Source: Eledone cirrhosa
Taxonomy: Eukaryota > Mollusca > Cephalopoda > Octopoda > Eledonidae
NCBI GenBank assembly: GCA_964016885.1
Contig: OZ024748.1
Location: 37,171,047 to 37,235,046 of the forward strand
DNA: 64,000 nt
Direction of reading: 5' to 3'
Under the pieces are notes generated by a model. That model had not been told where the DNA came from and made no database searches. It saw nothing but the letters and a program-made list of their open reading frames with translations. Shown here piece by piece: positions 11,100 to 23,656 of the stretch (within the stretch, counting starts at the first letter, position 1; every line of letters begins with the position of its first letter). The position numbers and the translations under genes are program-made.

Positions 11100-14000
11100 G
11101 TGTGACAATGTTAGTGTCAGTGTTAACTACCTCTAGATATAGTATGACAATGTCAGTGTCAGTGTTTACTACCTCTAGATCTAGTATGACAATGTTAGTG
11201 TCAGTGTTAACTACCTCTAGATCTAGTGTGACAATGTTAGTGTCAGTGTTAACTACCTCTAGATATAGTATGACAATGTTAGTGTCAGTGTTAACTACCT
11301 CTAGATCTAGTATGACAATGTTAGTGTCAGTGTTAACTACCTCTAGATCTAGTGTGACAATGTTAGTGTCAGTGTTAACTACCTCCAAATGGAGTATGAC
11401 AATGTCAGTGTCAGTGTTAACTACCTCTAGATCTAGTATGACAATGTCAGTGTCATGGTTAACTACCTCTAGATCTAGTGTGACAATGTTAGTGTCAGTG
11501 TTAACTACCACTAGATCTAGTATGACAATGTCAGTGTCAGTGTTAACTACCTCTAGATCTAGTATGACAATGTTAGTGTCAGTGTTAACTACCACTAGAT
11601 CTAGTATGACAATGTCAGTGTCAGGGTTAACTACCTCAAGATATAGTGTGACAATGTTAGTGTCAGTGTTAACTACCTCTAGATCTAGTATGACAATGTT
11701 AGTGTCTGTGTTAACTACCACTAGATCTAGTATGACAATGTCAGTGGCAGGTTTAACTACCTCAAGATCTAGTGTGACAATGTCAGTGTCAGTGTTAACT
11801 ACCTCTAGATCTAGTATGACAATGTCAGTGTCAGTGTTAACTACCTCTAGATCTAGTATGACAATGTTAGTGTCAGTGTTAACTACCTCTAGATCTAGTA
11901 TGACAATGTTAGTGTCAGTGTTAACTACCTCTAGATCTAGTGTGACAATGTTAGTGTCAGTGTTAACTACCTCAAGATCTAGTGTGACAATGTCAGTGTC
12001 TGTGTTAACTGCCTCTAGATCTAGTATGACAATGTCAGTGTCAGGGTTAACTACCTCAAGATCTAGTGTGACGATGTTAGTGTCAGTGTTAACTACCTCT
12101 AGATCTAGTATGACAATGTCAGTGTCAGTGTTAACTACCTCTAGATCTAGTGTGACAATGTCAGTGTCAGTGTTAACTACCTCTAGATCTAGTATGACAA
12201 TGTCAGTGTCAGTGCTAACTACCTCTAGATCTAGTATGACAATGTCAGTGTCAGTGTTAACTACCTCTAGATCTAGTGTGACAATGTCAGTGTCAGTGTT
12301 AACTACCTCTAGATCTAGTATGACAATGTCAGTGTCAGGGTTAACTACCTCAAGATCTAGTGTGACGATGTTAGTGTCAGTGTTAACTACCTCTAGATCT
12401 AGTATGACAATGTTAGTGTCAGTGTTAACTACGACTAGATCTAGTATGACAATGTTAGTGTCAGTGTTAACTACCTCTAGATCTAGTATGACAATGTTAG
12501 TGTCAGTGTTAACTACCACTAGATCTAGTATGACAATGTCAGTGTCAGTGTTAACTACCACTAGATCTAGTATGACAATGTTAGTGTCAGTGTTAACTAC
12601 CACTAGATCTAGTATGACAATGTCAGTGTCAGGGTTAACTACCTCAAGATCTAGTGTGACAATGTTAGTGTCAGTGTTAACTAACTCTAGATCTAGTATG
12701 ACAATGTTAGTGTCAGTGTTAACTACCACTAGATCTAGTATGACAATGTCAGTGCCAGGGTTAACTACCTCAAGATCTAGTATGACAATGTTAGTGTCAG
12801 TGTTATCTACCTCTAGATCTAGTATGACAATGTCAGTGTCAGTGTTAACTACCTCTAGATCTAGTATGACAATGTCAGTGTCAGTGTTATCTACCTCGAG
12901 ATCTAGTATGACAATGTCAGTGTCAGTGTTAACTACCTCTAGATCTAGTATGACAATGTCAGTGTCAGTGTTAACTACCTGTAGATCTAGTATGACAATG
13001 TCAGTGACAGTGTTAACTACCTCTAGATCTAGTATGACAATGTTAGTGTCAGTGTTACCTACCACAAGATCTAGTATGACAATGTCAGTGTCAGTGTTAA
13101 CTACCTCTAAATCTGGTATGACAATGTCAGTGTCAGTGTTAACTACCACTAGATCTAGTATGACAATGTCAGAGTTAACTACCTCTAGATCTAGTATGAC
13201 AATGTCAGTGTCAGTGTTAACTACCTCTAGATCTAGTATGACAATGTTAGTGTCAGTGTTAACTATCTCTAGATCTAGTGTGACAATGTTAGTGTCAGTG
13301 TTAACTACCTCTAGATATAGTATGACAATGTCAGTGTCAGTGTTAACTACCTCTAGATCTAGTATGACAATGTCAGTGTCAGTGTTAACTACCACAATAT
13401 CTAGTGTGACAATGTTAGTGTCAGTGTTAACTACCTCTAGATATAGTATGACAATGTCAGTGTCAGTGTTTACTACCTCTAGATCTAGTATGACAATGTT
13501 AGTGTCAGTGTTAACTACCTCTAGATCTAGTGTGACAATGTTAGTGTCAGTGTTAACTACCTGTAGATATAGTATGACAATGTTAGTGTCAGTGTTAACT
13601 ACCTCTAGATCTAGTATGACAATGTTAGTGTCAGTGTTAACTACCTCTAGATCTAGTGTGACAATGTTAGTGTCAGTGTTAACTACCTCCAAATGGAGTA
13701 TGACAATGTCAGTGTCAGTGTTAACTACCTCTAGATCTAGTATGACAATGTCAGTGTCATGGTTAACTACCTCTAGATCTAGTGTGACAATGTTAGTTTC
13801 AGTGTTAACTACCACTAGATCTAGTATGACAATGTCAGTGTCAGTGTTAACTACCTCTAGATCTAGTATGACAATGTTAGTGTCAGTGTTAACTACCACT
13901 AGATCTAGTATGACAATGTCAGTGTCAGGGTTAACTACCTCAAGATCTAGTGTGACAATGTTAGTGTCAGTGTTAACTACCTCTAGATCTAGTATGACAA

Positions 14001-15430
14001 TGTTAGTGTCTGTGTTAACTAACACTAGATCTAGTATGACAATGTCAGTGGCAGGGTTAACTACCTCAAGATCTAGTGTGACAATGTCAGTGTCAGTGTT
14101 AACTACCTCTAGATCTAGTATGACAATGTCAGTGTCAGTGTTAACTACCTCTAGATCTAGTATGACAATGTTAGTGTCAGTGTTAACTACCTCTAGATCT
14201 AGTATGACAATGTTAGTGTCAGTGTTAACTACCTCTAGATCTAGTGTGACAATGTTAGTGTCAGTGTTAACTACCTCAAGATCTAGTGTGACAATGTCAG
14301 TGTCAGTGTTAACTGCCTCTAGATCTAGTATGACAATGTCAGTGTCAGGGTTAACTACCTCAAGATCTAGTGTGACGATGTTAGTGTCAGTGTTAACTAC
14401 CTCTAGATCTAGTATGACAATGTCAGTGTCAGTGTTAACTACCTCTAGATCTAGTGTGACAATGTCAGTGTCAGTGTTAACTACCTCTAGATCTAGTATG
14501 ACAATGTCAGTGTCAGTGCTAACTACCTCTAGATCTAGTATGACAATGTCAGTGTCAGTGTTAACTACCTCTAGATCTAGTGTGACAATGTCAGTGTCAG
14601 TGTTAACTACCTCTAGATCTAGTATGACAATGTCAGTGTCAGGGTTAACTACCTCAAGATCTAGTGTGACGATGTTAGTGTCAGTGTTAAATACCTCTAG
14701 ATCTAGTATGACAATGTTAGTGTCAGTGTTAACTACGACTAGATCTAGTATGACAATGTTAGTGTCAGTGTTAACTACCTCTAGATCTAGTATGACAATG
14801 TTAGTGTCAGTGTTAACTACCACTAGATCTAGTATGACAATGTCAGTGTCAGTGTTAACTACCACTAGATCTAGTATGACAATGTTAGTGTCAGTGTTAA
14901 CTACCACTAGATCTAGTATGACAATGTCAGTGTCAGGGTTAACTACCTCAAGATCTAGTGTGACAATGTTAGTGTCAGTGTTAACTAACTCTAGATCTAG
15001 TATGACAATGTTAGTGTCAGTGTTAACTACCACTAGATCTAGTATGACAATGTCAGTGCCAGGGTTAACTACCTCAAGATCTAGTATGACAATGTTAGTG
15101 TCAGTGTTATCTACCTCTAGATCTAGTATGACAATGTCAGTGTCAGTGTTAACTACCTCTAGATCTAGTATGACAATGTCAGTGTCAGTGTTATCTACCT
15201 CGAGATCTAGTATGACAATGTCAGTGTCAGTGTTAACTACCTCTAGATCTAGTATGACAATGTCAGTGTCAGTGTTAACTACCTGTAGATCTAGTATGAC
15301 AATGTCAGTGACAGTGTTAACTACCTCTAGATCTAGTATGACAATGTTAGTGTCAGTGTTACCTACCTCTCGATCTAGTATGACAATGTCAGTGTCAGTG
15401 TTAACTACCTCTAGATCTAGTATGACAATG
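11100..15430. repeat. Large segmental duplication, copy 1 (approximate ends)
   Basis: Rare variants repeat with an offset of 4,320 bp to copy 2: the AGATATAGTGTG unit at about 11,640 and 15,960, GGCAGGTTTAAC near 11,746 and 16,066, GTGCCAG at 12752 and 17072, and the ACCACAAG junction near 13,060 and 17,380. After about 13.8 kb the offset falls to 4,068 (GTGCCAG 15056 and 19124). The 252-bp difference is six monomers present here and absent from copy 2. End coordinates are approximate. Confidence 0.75.
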
Positions 15431-15439
15431 TTAGTGTCT

Positions 15440-15829
15440 GTGTTAACTACCTCTAGATCTAGTGTGACAATGTTAGTGTCAGTGTTAACTACCTCCAAAT
15501 GGAGTATGACAATGTCAGTGTCAGTGTTAACTACCTCTAGATCTAGTATGACAATGTCAGTGTCATGGTTAACTACCTCTAGATCTAGTGTGACAATGTT
15601 AGTGTCAGTGTTAACTACCTCTAGATCTAGTATGACAATGTTAGTGTCAGTGTTAACTACCTCTAGATCTAGTGTGACAATGTTAGTGTCAGTGTTAACT
15701 ACCTCCAAATGGAGTATGACAATGTCAGTGTCAGTGTTAACTACCTCTAGATCTAGTATGACAATGTCAGTGTCATGGTTAACTACCTCTAGATCTAGTG
15801 TGACAATGTTAGTGTCAGTGTTAACTACC
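15440..15829. repeat. 210-bp tandem duplication (5 monomers)
   Basis: The rare CCAAATGG variant and the following TCATGG variant each occur twice, 210 bp apart (CCAAATGG at about 15,495 and 15,705). Bases 15,440-15,619 and 15,650-15,829 match over the whole 180 bp by eye. A five-monomer unequal exchange at the edge of the larger duplication is the simplest reading. Confidence 0.85.
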
Positions 15830-18800
15830 ACTAGATCTAGTATGACAATGTCAGTGTCAGTGTTAACTACCTCTAGATCTAGTATGACAATGTTAGTGTC
15901 AGTGTTAACTACCACTAGATCTAGTATGACAATGTCAGTGTCAGGGTTAACTACCTCAAGATATAGTGTGACAATGTTAGTGTCAGTGTTAACTACCTCT
16001 AGATCTAGTATGACAATGTTAGTGTCTGTGTTAACTACCACTAGATCTAGTATGACAATGTCAGTGGCAGGTTTAACTACCTCAAGATCTAGTGTGACAA
16101 TGTCAGTGTCAGTGTTAACTACCTCTAGATCTAGTATGACAATGTCAGTGTCAGTGTTAACTACCTCTAGATCTAGTATGACAATGTTAGTGTCAGTGTT
16201 AACTACCTCTAGATCTAGTATGACAATGTTAGTGTCAGTGTTAACTACCTCTAGATCTAGTGTGACAATGTTAGTGTCAGTGTTAACTACCTCAAGATCT
16301 AGTGTGACAATGTCAGTGTCTGTGTTAACTGCCTCTAGATCTAGTATGACAATGTCAGTGTCAGGGTTAACTACCTCAAGATCTAGTGTGACGATGTTAG
16401 TGTCAGTGTTAACTACCTCTAGATCTAGTATGACAATGTCAGTGTCAGTGTTAACTACCTCTAGATCTAGTGTGACAATGTCAGTGTCAGTGTTAACTAC
16501 CTCTAGATCTAGTATGACAATGTCAGTGTCAGTGCTAACTACCTCTAGATCTAGTATGACAATGTCAGTGTCAGTGTTAACTACCTCTAGATCTAGTGTG
16601 ACAATGTCAGTGTCAGTGTTAACTACCTCTAGATCTAGTATGACAATGTCAGTGTCAGGGTTAACTACCTCAAGATCTAGTGTGACGATGTTAGTGTCAG
16701 TGTTAACTACCTCTAGATCTAGTATGACAATGTTAGTGTCAGTGTTAACTACGACTAGATCTAGTATGACAATGTTAGTGTCAGTGTTAACTACCTCTAG
16801 ATCTAGTATGACAATGTTAGTGTCAGTGTTAACTACCACTAGATCTAGTATGACAATGTCAGTGTCAGTGTTAACTACCACTAGATCTAGTATGACAATG
16901 TTAGTGTCAGTGTTAACTACCACTAGATCTAGTATGACAATGTCAGTGTCAGGGTTAACTACCTCAAGATCTAGTGTGACAATGTTAGTGTCAGTGTTAA
17001 CTAACTCTAGATCTAGTATGACAATGTTAGTGTCAGTGTTAACTACCACTAGATCTAGTATGACAATGTCAGTGCCAGGGTTAACTACCTCAAGATCTAG
17101 TATGACAATGTTAGTGTCAGTGTTATCTACCTCTAGATCTAGTATGACAATGTCAGTGTCAGTGTTAACTACCTCTAGATCTAGTATGACAATGTCAGTG
17201 TCAGTGTTATCTACCTCGAGATCTAGTATGACAATGTCAGTGTCAGTGTTAACTACCTCTAGATCTAGTATGACAATGTCAGTGTCAGTGTTAACTACCT
17301 GTAGATCTAGTATGACAATGTCAGTGACAGTGTTAACTACCTCTAGATCTAGTATGACAATGTTAGTGTCAGTGTTACCTACCACAAGATCTAGTATGAC
17401 AATGTCAGTGTCAGTGTTAACTACCTCTAAATCTGGTATGACAATGTCAGTGTCAGTGTTAACTACCACTAGATCTAGTATGACAATGTCAGAGTTAACT
17501 ACCTCTAGATCTAGTATGACAATGTCAGTGTCAGTGTTAACTACCTCTAGATCTAGTATGACAATGTTAGTGTCAGTGTTAACTATCTCTAGATCTAGTG
17601 TGACAATGTTAGTGTCAGTGTTAACTACCTCTAGATATAGTATGACAATGTCAGTGTCAGTGTTAACTACCTCTAGATCTAGTATGACAATGTCAGTGTC
17701 AGTGTTAACTACCACAATATCTAGTGTGACAATGTTAGTGTCAGTGTTAACTACCTCTAGATATAGTATGACAATGTCAGTGTCAGTGTTTACTACCTCT
17801 AGATCTAGTATGACAATGTTAGTGTCAGTGTTAACTACCTCTAGATCTAGTGTGACAATGTTAGTGTCAGTGTTAACTACCACTAGATCTAGTATGACAA
17901 TGTCAGTGTCAGTGTTAACTACCTCTAGATCTAGTATGACAATGTTAGTGTCAGTGTTAACTACCACTAGATCTAGTATGACAATGTCAGTGTCAGGGTT
18001 AACTACCTCAAGATCTAGTGTGACAATGTTAGTGTCAGTGTTAACTACCTCTAGATCTAGTATGACAATGTTAGTGTCTGTGTTAACTAACACTAGATCT
18101 AGTATGACAATGTCAGTGGCAGGGTTAACTACCTCAAGATCTAGTGTGACAATGTCAGTGTCAGTGTTAACTACCTCTAGATCTAGTATGACAATGTCAG
18201 TGTCAGTGTTAACTACCTCTAGATCTAGTATGACAATGTTAGTGTCAGTGTTAACTACCTCTAGATCTAGTATGACAATGTTAGTGTCAGTGTTAACTAC
18301 CTCTAGATCTAGTGTGACAATGTTAGTGTCAGTGTTAACTACCTCAAGATCTAGTGTGACAATGTCAGTGTCAGTGTTAACTGCCTCTAGATCTAGTATG
18401 ACAATGTCAGTGTCAGGGTTAACTACCTCAAGATCTAGTGTGACGATGTTAGTGTCAGTGTTAACTACCTCTAGATCTAGTATGACAATGTCAGTGTCAG
18501 TGTTAACTACCTCTAGATCTAGTGTGACAATGTCAGTGTCAGTGTTAACTACCTCTAGATCTAGTATGACAATGTCAGTGTCAGTGCTAACTACCTCTAG
18601 ATCTAGTATGACAATGTCAGTGTCAGTGTTAACTACCTCTAGATCTAGTGTGACAATGTCAGTGTCAGTGTTAACTACCTCTAGATCTAGTATGACAATG
18701 TCAGTGTCAGGGTTAACTACCTCAAGATCTAGTGTGACGATGTTAGTGTCAGTGTTAAATACCTCTAGATCTAGTATGACAATGTTAGTGTCAGTGTTAA

Positions 18801-19500
18801 CTACGACTAGATCTAGTATGACAATGTTAGTGTCAGTGTTAACTACCTCTAGATCTAGTATGACAATGTTAGTGTCAGTGTTAACTACCACTAGATCTAG
18901 TATGACAATGTCAGTGTCAGTGTTAACTACCACTAGATCTAGTATGACAATGTTAGTGTCAGTGTTAACTACCACTAGATCTAGTATGACAATGTCAGTG
19001 TCAGGGTTAACTACCTCAAGATCTAGTGTGACAATGTTAGTGTCAGTGTTAACTAACTCTAGATCTAGTATGACAATGTTAGTGTCAGTGTTAACTACCA
19101 CTAGATCTAGTATGACAATGTCAGTGCCAGGGTTAACTACCTCAAGATCTAGTATGACAATGTTAGTGTCAGTGTTATCTACCTCTAGATCTAGTATGAC
19201 AATGTCAGTGTCAGTGTTAACTACCTCTAGATCTAGTATGACAATGTCAGTGTCAGTGTTATCTACCTCGAGATCTAGTATGACAATGTCAGTGTCAGTG
19301 TTAACTACCTCTAGATCTAGTATGACAATGTCAGTGTCAGTGTTAACTACCTGTAGATCTAGTATGACAATGTCAGTGACAGTGTTAACTACCTCTAGAT
19401 CTAGTATGACAATGTTAGTGTCAGTGTTACCTACCTCTCGATCTAGTATGACAATGTCAGTGTCAGTGTTAACTACCTCTAGATCTAGTATGACAATGTT
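15650..19500. repeat. Large segmental duplication, copy 2 (approximate ends)
   Basis: Second copy of the 11.1-15.4 kb segment, in the same order and orientation. It lacks the six monomers corresponding to about 13.56-13.81 kb, including the CTGTAGATATAG, CCAAATGG and TCATGG units. The join lies near 17.88 kb. One substitution specific to copy 1 (TTAGTTTCAG near 13.8 kb) falls in the stretch that is missing here. Confidence 0.75.
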
Positions 19501-21231
19501 AGTGTCTGTGTTAACTACCACTAGATCTAGTATGACAATGTCAGTGGCAGGGTTAACTACCTCAAGATCTAGTGTGACAATGTCAGTGTCAGTGTTAACT
19601 ACCTCTAGATCTAGTATGACAATGTCAGTGTCAGTGTTAACTACCTCTAGATCTAGTATGACAATGTTAGTGTCAGTGTTAACTACCTCTAGATCTAGTA
19701 TGACAATGTTAGTGTCAGTGTTAACTACCTCTAGATCTAGTGTGACAATGTTAGTGTCAGTGTTAACTACCTCAAGATCTAGTGTGACAATGTCAGTGTC
19801 AGTGTTAACTGCCTCTAGATCTAGTGTGACAATGTCAGTGTCAGTGTTAACTACCTCTAGATCTAGTGTGACAATGTCAGTGTCAGTGTTAACTACCTCT
19901 AGATCTAGTATGACAATGTCAGTGTCAGGGTTAACTACCTCAAGATCTAATGTGACGATGTTAGTGTCAGTGTTAAATACCTCTAGATCTAGTATGACAA
20001 TGTTAGTGTCAGTGTTAACTACGACTAGATCTAGTATGACAATGTTAGTGTCAGTGTTAACTACCTCTAGATCTAGTATGACAATGTTAGTGTCAGTGTT
20101 AACTACCACTAGATCTAGTATGACAATGTCAGTGTCAGTGTTAACTACCACTAGATCTAGTATGACAATGTTAGTGTCAGTGTTAACTACCACTAGATCT
20201 AGTATGACAATGTCAGTGTCAGGGTTAACTACCTCAAGATCTAGTGTGACAATGTTAGTGTCAGTGTTAACTAACTCTAGATCTAGTATGACAATGTTAG
20301 TGTCAGTGTTAACTACCACTAGATCTAGTATGACAATGTCAGTGCCAGGGTTAACTACCTCAAGATCTAGTATGACAATGTTAGTGTCAGTGTTATCTAC
20401 CTCTAGATCTAGTATGACAATGTCAGTGTCAGTGTTAACTACCTCTAGATCTAGTATGACAATGTCAGTGTCAGTGTTATCTACCTCGAGATCTAGTATG
20501 ACAATGTCAGTGTCAGTGTTAACTACCTCTAGATCTAGTATGACAATGTCAGTGTCAGTGTTAACTACCTGTAGATCTAGTATGACAATGTCAGTGACAG
20601 TGTTAACTACCTCTAGATCTAGTATGACAATGTTAGTGTCAGTGTTACCTACCTCTCGATCTAGTATCACAATGTCAGTGTCAGTGTTAACTACCTCTAG
20701 ATCTAGTATGACAATGTCAGTGTCAGTGTTATCTACCTCGAGATCTAGTATGACAATGTCAGTGTCAGTGTTAACTACCTCTAGATCTAGTGAGACAATG
20801 TTAGTGTCAGTGTTAACTACCACTAGATCTAGTGTGACAATGTTAGTGTCAGTGTTAACTACCACTAGATCTAGTATGACAATGTCAGTGTCAGTGTTAA
20901 CTACCTCTAGATCTAGTGTGACAATGTTAGTGTCAGTGTTAACTACCACTAGATCTAGTATGACAATGTCAGTGTCAGTGTTAACTACCTCTAGATCTAG
21001 TATGACAATGTTAGTGTCAGTGTTAACTACCTCTAGATCTAGTGTGACAATGTCAGTGTCAGTGTTAACTACCTCTAGATCTAGTATGACAATGTTAGTG
21101 TCAGTGTTAACTATCTCTAGATCTAGTGTGACAATGTTAGTGTCAGTGTTAACTACCTCTAGATCTAGTATGACTATGTCAGTGTCAGTGTTAACTACCT
21201 CTAGATCTAGTATGACAATGTCAGTGTCAGT

Positions 21232-23656
21232 GTTATACTACCTCTAGATCTAGTATGACAATGTCAGTGTCAGTGTTAACTACCACAAGATCTAGTATGA
21301 CAATGTCAGTGTCAGTGTTAACTACCTCTAAATCTGGTATGACAATGTCCGTGTCAGTGTTAACTACCACTAGATCTAGTATGACAATGTCAGTGTCAGT
21401 GTTAACTACCTCAAGATCTAGTGTGACAATGTTAGTGTCAGTGTTAACTACCTCTAGATCTAGTATGACAATGTCAGTGTCAGTGTTAACTACCACTAGA
21501 TCTAGTATGACAATGTCAGAGTTAACTACCTCTAGATCTAGTATGACAATGTCAGTGTCAGTGTTAACTAACTCTAGATCTAGTATGACAATGTCAGTGT
21601 CAGTGTTAACTACCTCTAGATCTAGTATGACAATGTCAGTGTCAGTGTTAACTACCTCTAGATCTAGTGTGACAATGTCAGTGTCAGTGCTAACTACCTC
21701 TAGATCTAGTATGACGATGTTAGTGTCAGTGTTAACTATCTCTAGATCTAGTGTGACAATGTTAGTGTCAGTGTTAACTACCTCTAGATATAGTATGACA
21801 ATGTCAGTGTCAGTGTTAACTACCTCTAGATCTAGTATGACAATGTCAGTGTCAGTGTTAACTACCACAAGATCTAGTGTGACAATGTTAGTGTCAGTGT
21901 TAACTACCTCTAGATATAGTATGACAATGTCAATGTCAGTGTTTACTACCTCTAGATCCAGTATGACAATGTTAGTGTCAGTGTTAACTACCTCTAGATC
22001 TAGTGTGACAATGTTAGTGTCAGTGTTAACTACCTCTAGATATAGTATGACAATGTTAGTGTCAGTGTTAACTACCTCTAGATCTAGTATGACAATGTTA
22101 GTGTCAGTGTTAACTACCTCTAGATCTAGTGTGACAATGTCAGTGTCAGTGTTAACTACCTCTAGATCTAGTATGACAATGTTAGTGTCAGTGTTAACTA
22201 TCTCTAGATCTAGTGTGACAATGTTAGTGTCAGTGTTAACTACCTCTAGATATAGTATGACAATGTCAGTGTCAGTGTTAACTACCTCTAGATCTAGTAT
22301 GACAATGTCAGTGTCAGTGTTAACTACCTCTAGATCTAGTATGACAATGTCAGTGTCAGTGTTAACTACCTCTAGATCTAGTATGACAATGTCAGTGTCA
22401 GTGTTAACTACCACAAGATCTAGTATGACAATGTCAGTGTCAGTCTTAACTACCTCTAAATCTGGTATGACAATGGCCGTGTCAGTGTTAACTACCACTA
22501 GATCTAGTATGACAATGTCAGTGTCAGTGTTAACTACCTCAAGATCTAGTGTGACAATGTTAGTGTCAGTGTTAACTACCTCTAGATCTAGTATGACAAT
22601 GTCAGTGTCAGTGTTAACTACCACTAGATATAGTATGACAATGTCAGAGTTAACTACCTCTAGATCTAGTATGACAATGTCAGTGTCAGTGTTAACTACC
22701 TCTAGATCTAGTATGACAATGTTAGTGTCAGTGTTAACTATCTCTAGATCTAGTGTGACAATGTTAGTGTCAGTGTTAACTACCTCTAGATATAGTATGA
22801 CAATGTCAGTGTCAGTGTTAACTACCTCTAGATCTAGTATGACAATGTCAGTGTCATGGTTAACTACCTCTAGATCTAGTGTGACAATGTTAGTGTCAGT
22901 GTTAACTACCACTAGATCTAGTATGACAATGTCAGTGTCAGTGTTAACTACCTCTAGATCTAGTATGACAATGTTAGTGTCAGTGTTAACTACCACTAGA
23001 TCTAGTATGACAATGTCAGTGTCAGGGTTAACTACCTCAAGATCTAGTGTGACAATGTTAGTGTCAGTGTTAACTACCTCTAGATCTAGTATGACAATGT
23101 TAGTGTCTGTGTTAACTACCACTAGATCTAGTATGACAATGTCAGTGGCAGGGTTAACTACCTCAAGATCTAGTGTGACAATGTCAGTGTCAGTGTTAAC
23201 TACCTCTAGATCTAGTATGACAATGTCAGTGTCAGTGTTAACTACCTCTAGATCTAGTATGACAATGTTAGTGTCAGTGTTAACTACCTCTAGATCTAGT
23301 ATGACAATGTTAGTGTCAGTGTTAACTACCTCTAGATCTAGTGTGACAATGTTAGTGTCAGTGTTAACTACCTCAAGATGTAGTGTGACAATGTTAGTGT
23401 CATTGTTAACTACCTCTAGTTATAGTATGACAATGTTAGTGTCAGTGTTAACTACCTGTAGATCTAGTATGACAATATCAGTGTCAGTGTTAACTACCTC
23501 TAGATCTAGTATGACAATGTTAGTGTCAGTGTTATCTACCTCTAGATCTAGTATGACAATGTCAGTGTCAGTGTTAACTACCTCTAGATCTAGTGAGACG
23601 ATGTTAGTGTCAGTGTTAACTACCTCTAGATCTAGTATGACAATGTCAGTGTCAGT
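21232..23656. repeat. HOR block, 2,425 bp (58 monomers), transition to family B
   Basis: Its marker monomer reads GTTATAC rather than GTTAAAC, with the same extra base. The opening is like the blocks at 6650 and 9453. The end is new: TCATTG, CTAGTTATAG, CTGTAGATC with ATATCAG, GTTATCTACC and GAGACG variants in that order, which all later complete blocks share. The block therefore has a family-A head and a family-B tail. Length fits 58 monomers with two 36-bp units. Confidence 0.85.

Larger units (their letters stand above)
9453..21231. repeat. Composite HOR block, family A, 11,779 bp (281 monomers)
   Basis: Opens with GTTAAAC at 9453 and the same marker, ACCACAAG and AAATCTGG succession. The first ~1.3 kb is nearly identical to the start of the 6650 block. 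Length fits 281 monomers with four 36-bp units, and four are seen (near 9737, 10866, 13171 and 17491). No 43-bp unit occurs inside, so it is several fused HOR copies. The rare GTGCCAG variant recurs at 12752, 15056, 17072, 19124 and 20342. Near 13.06 and 17.38 kb a GTTACCTACCACAAG junction joins a family-A tail directly to a block start, marking fusion points where the marker monomer was lost. Confidence 0.85.

Noticed and set aside
9454..21247. A 3,800-3,900-residue repetitive protein gene on either strand
   Set aside because: Both strands are open over the same DNA because 42 is a multiple of 3 and the monomer has no stop in one frame each way. Polymorphisms are mostly amino-acid changing in both frames, starts and stops fall at HOR marker units, and there is no non-repetitive domain, signal peptide or flanking gene structure.
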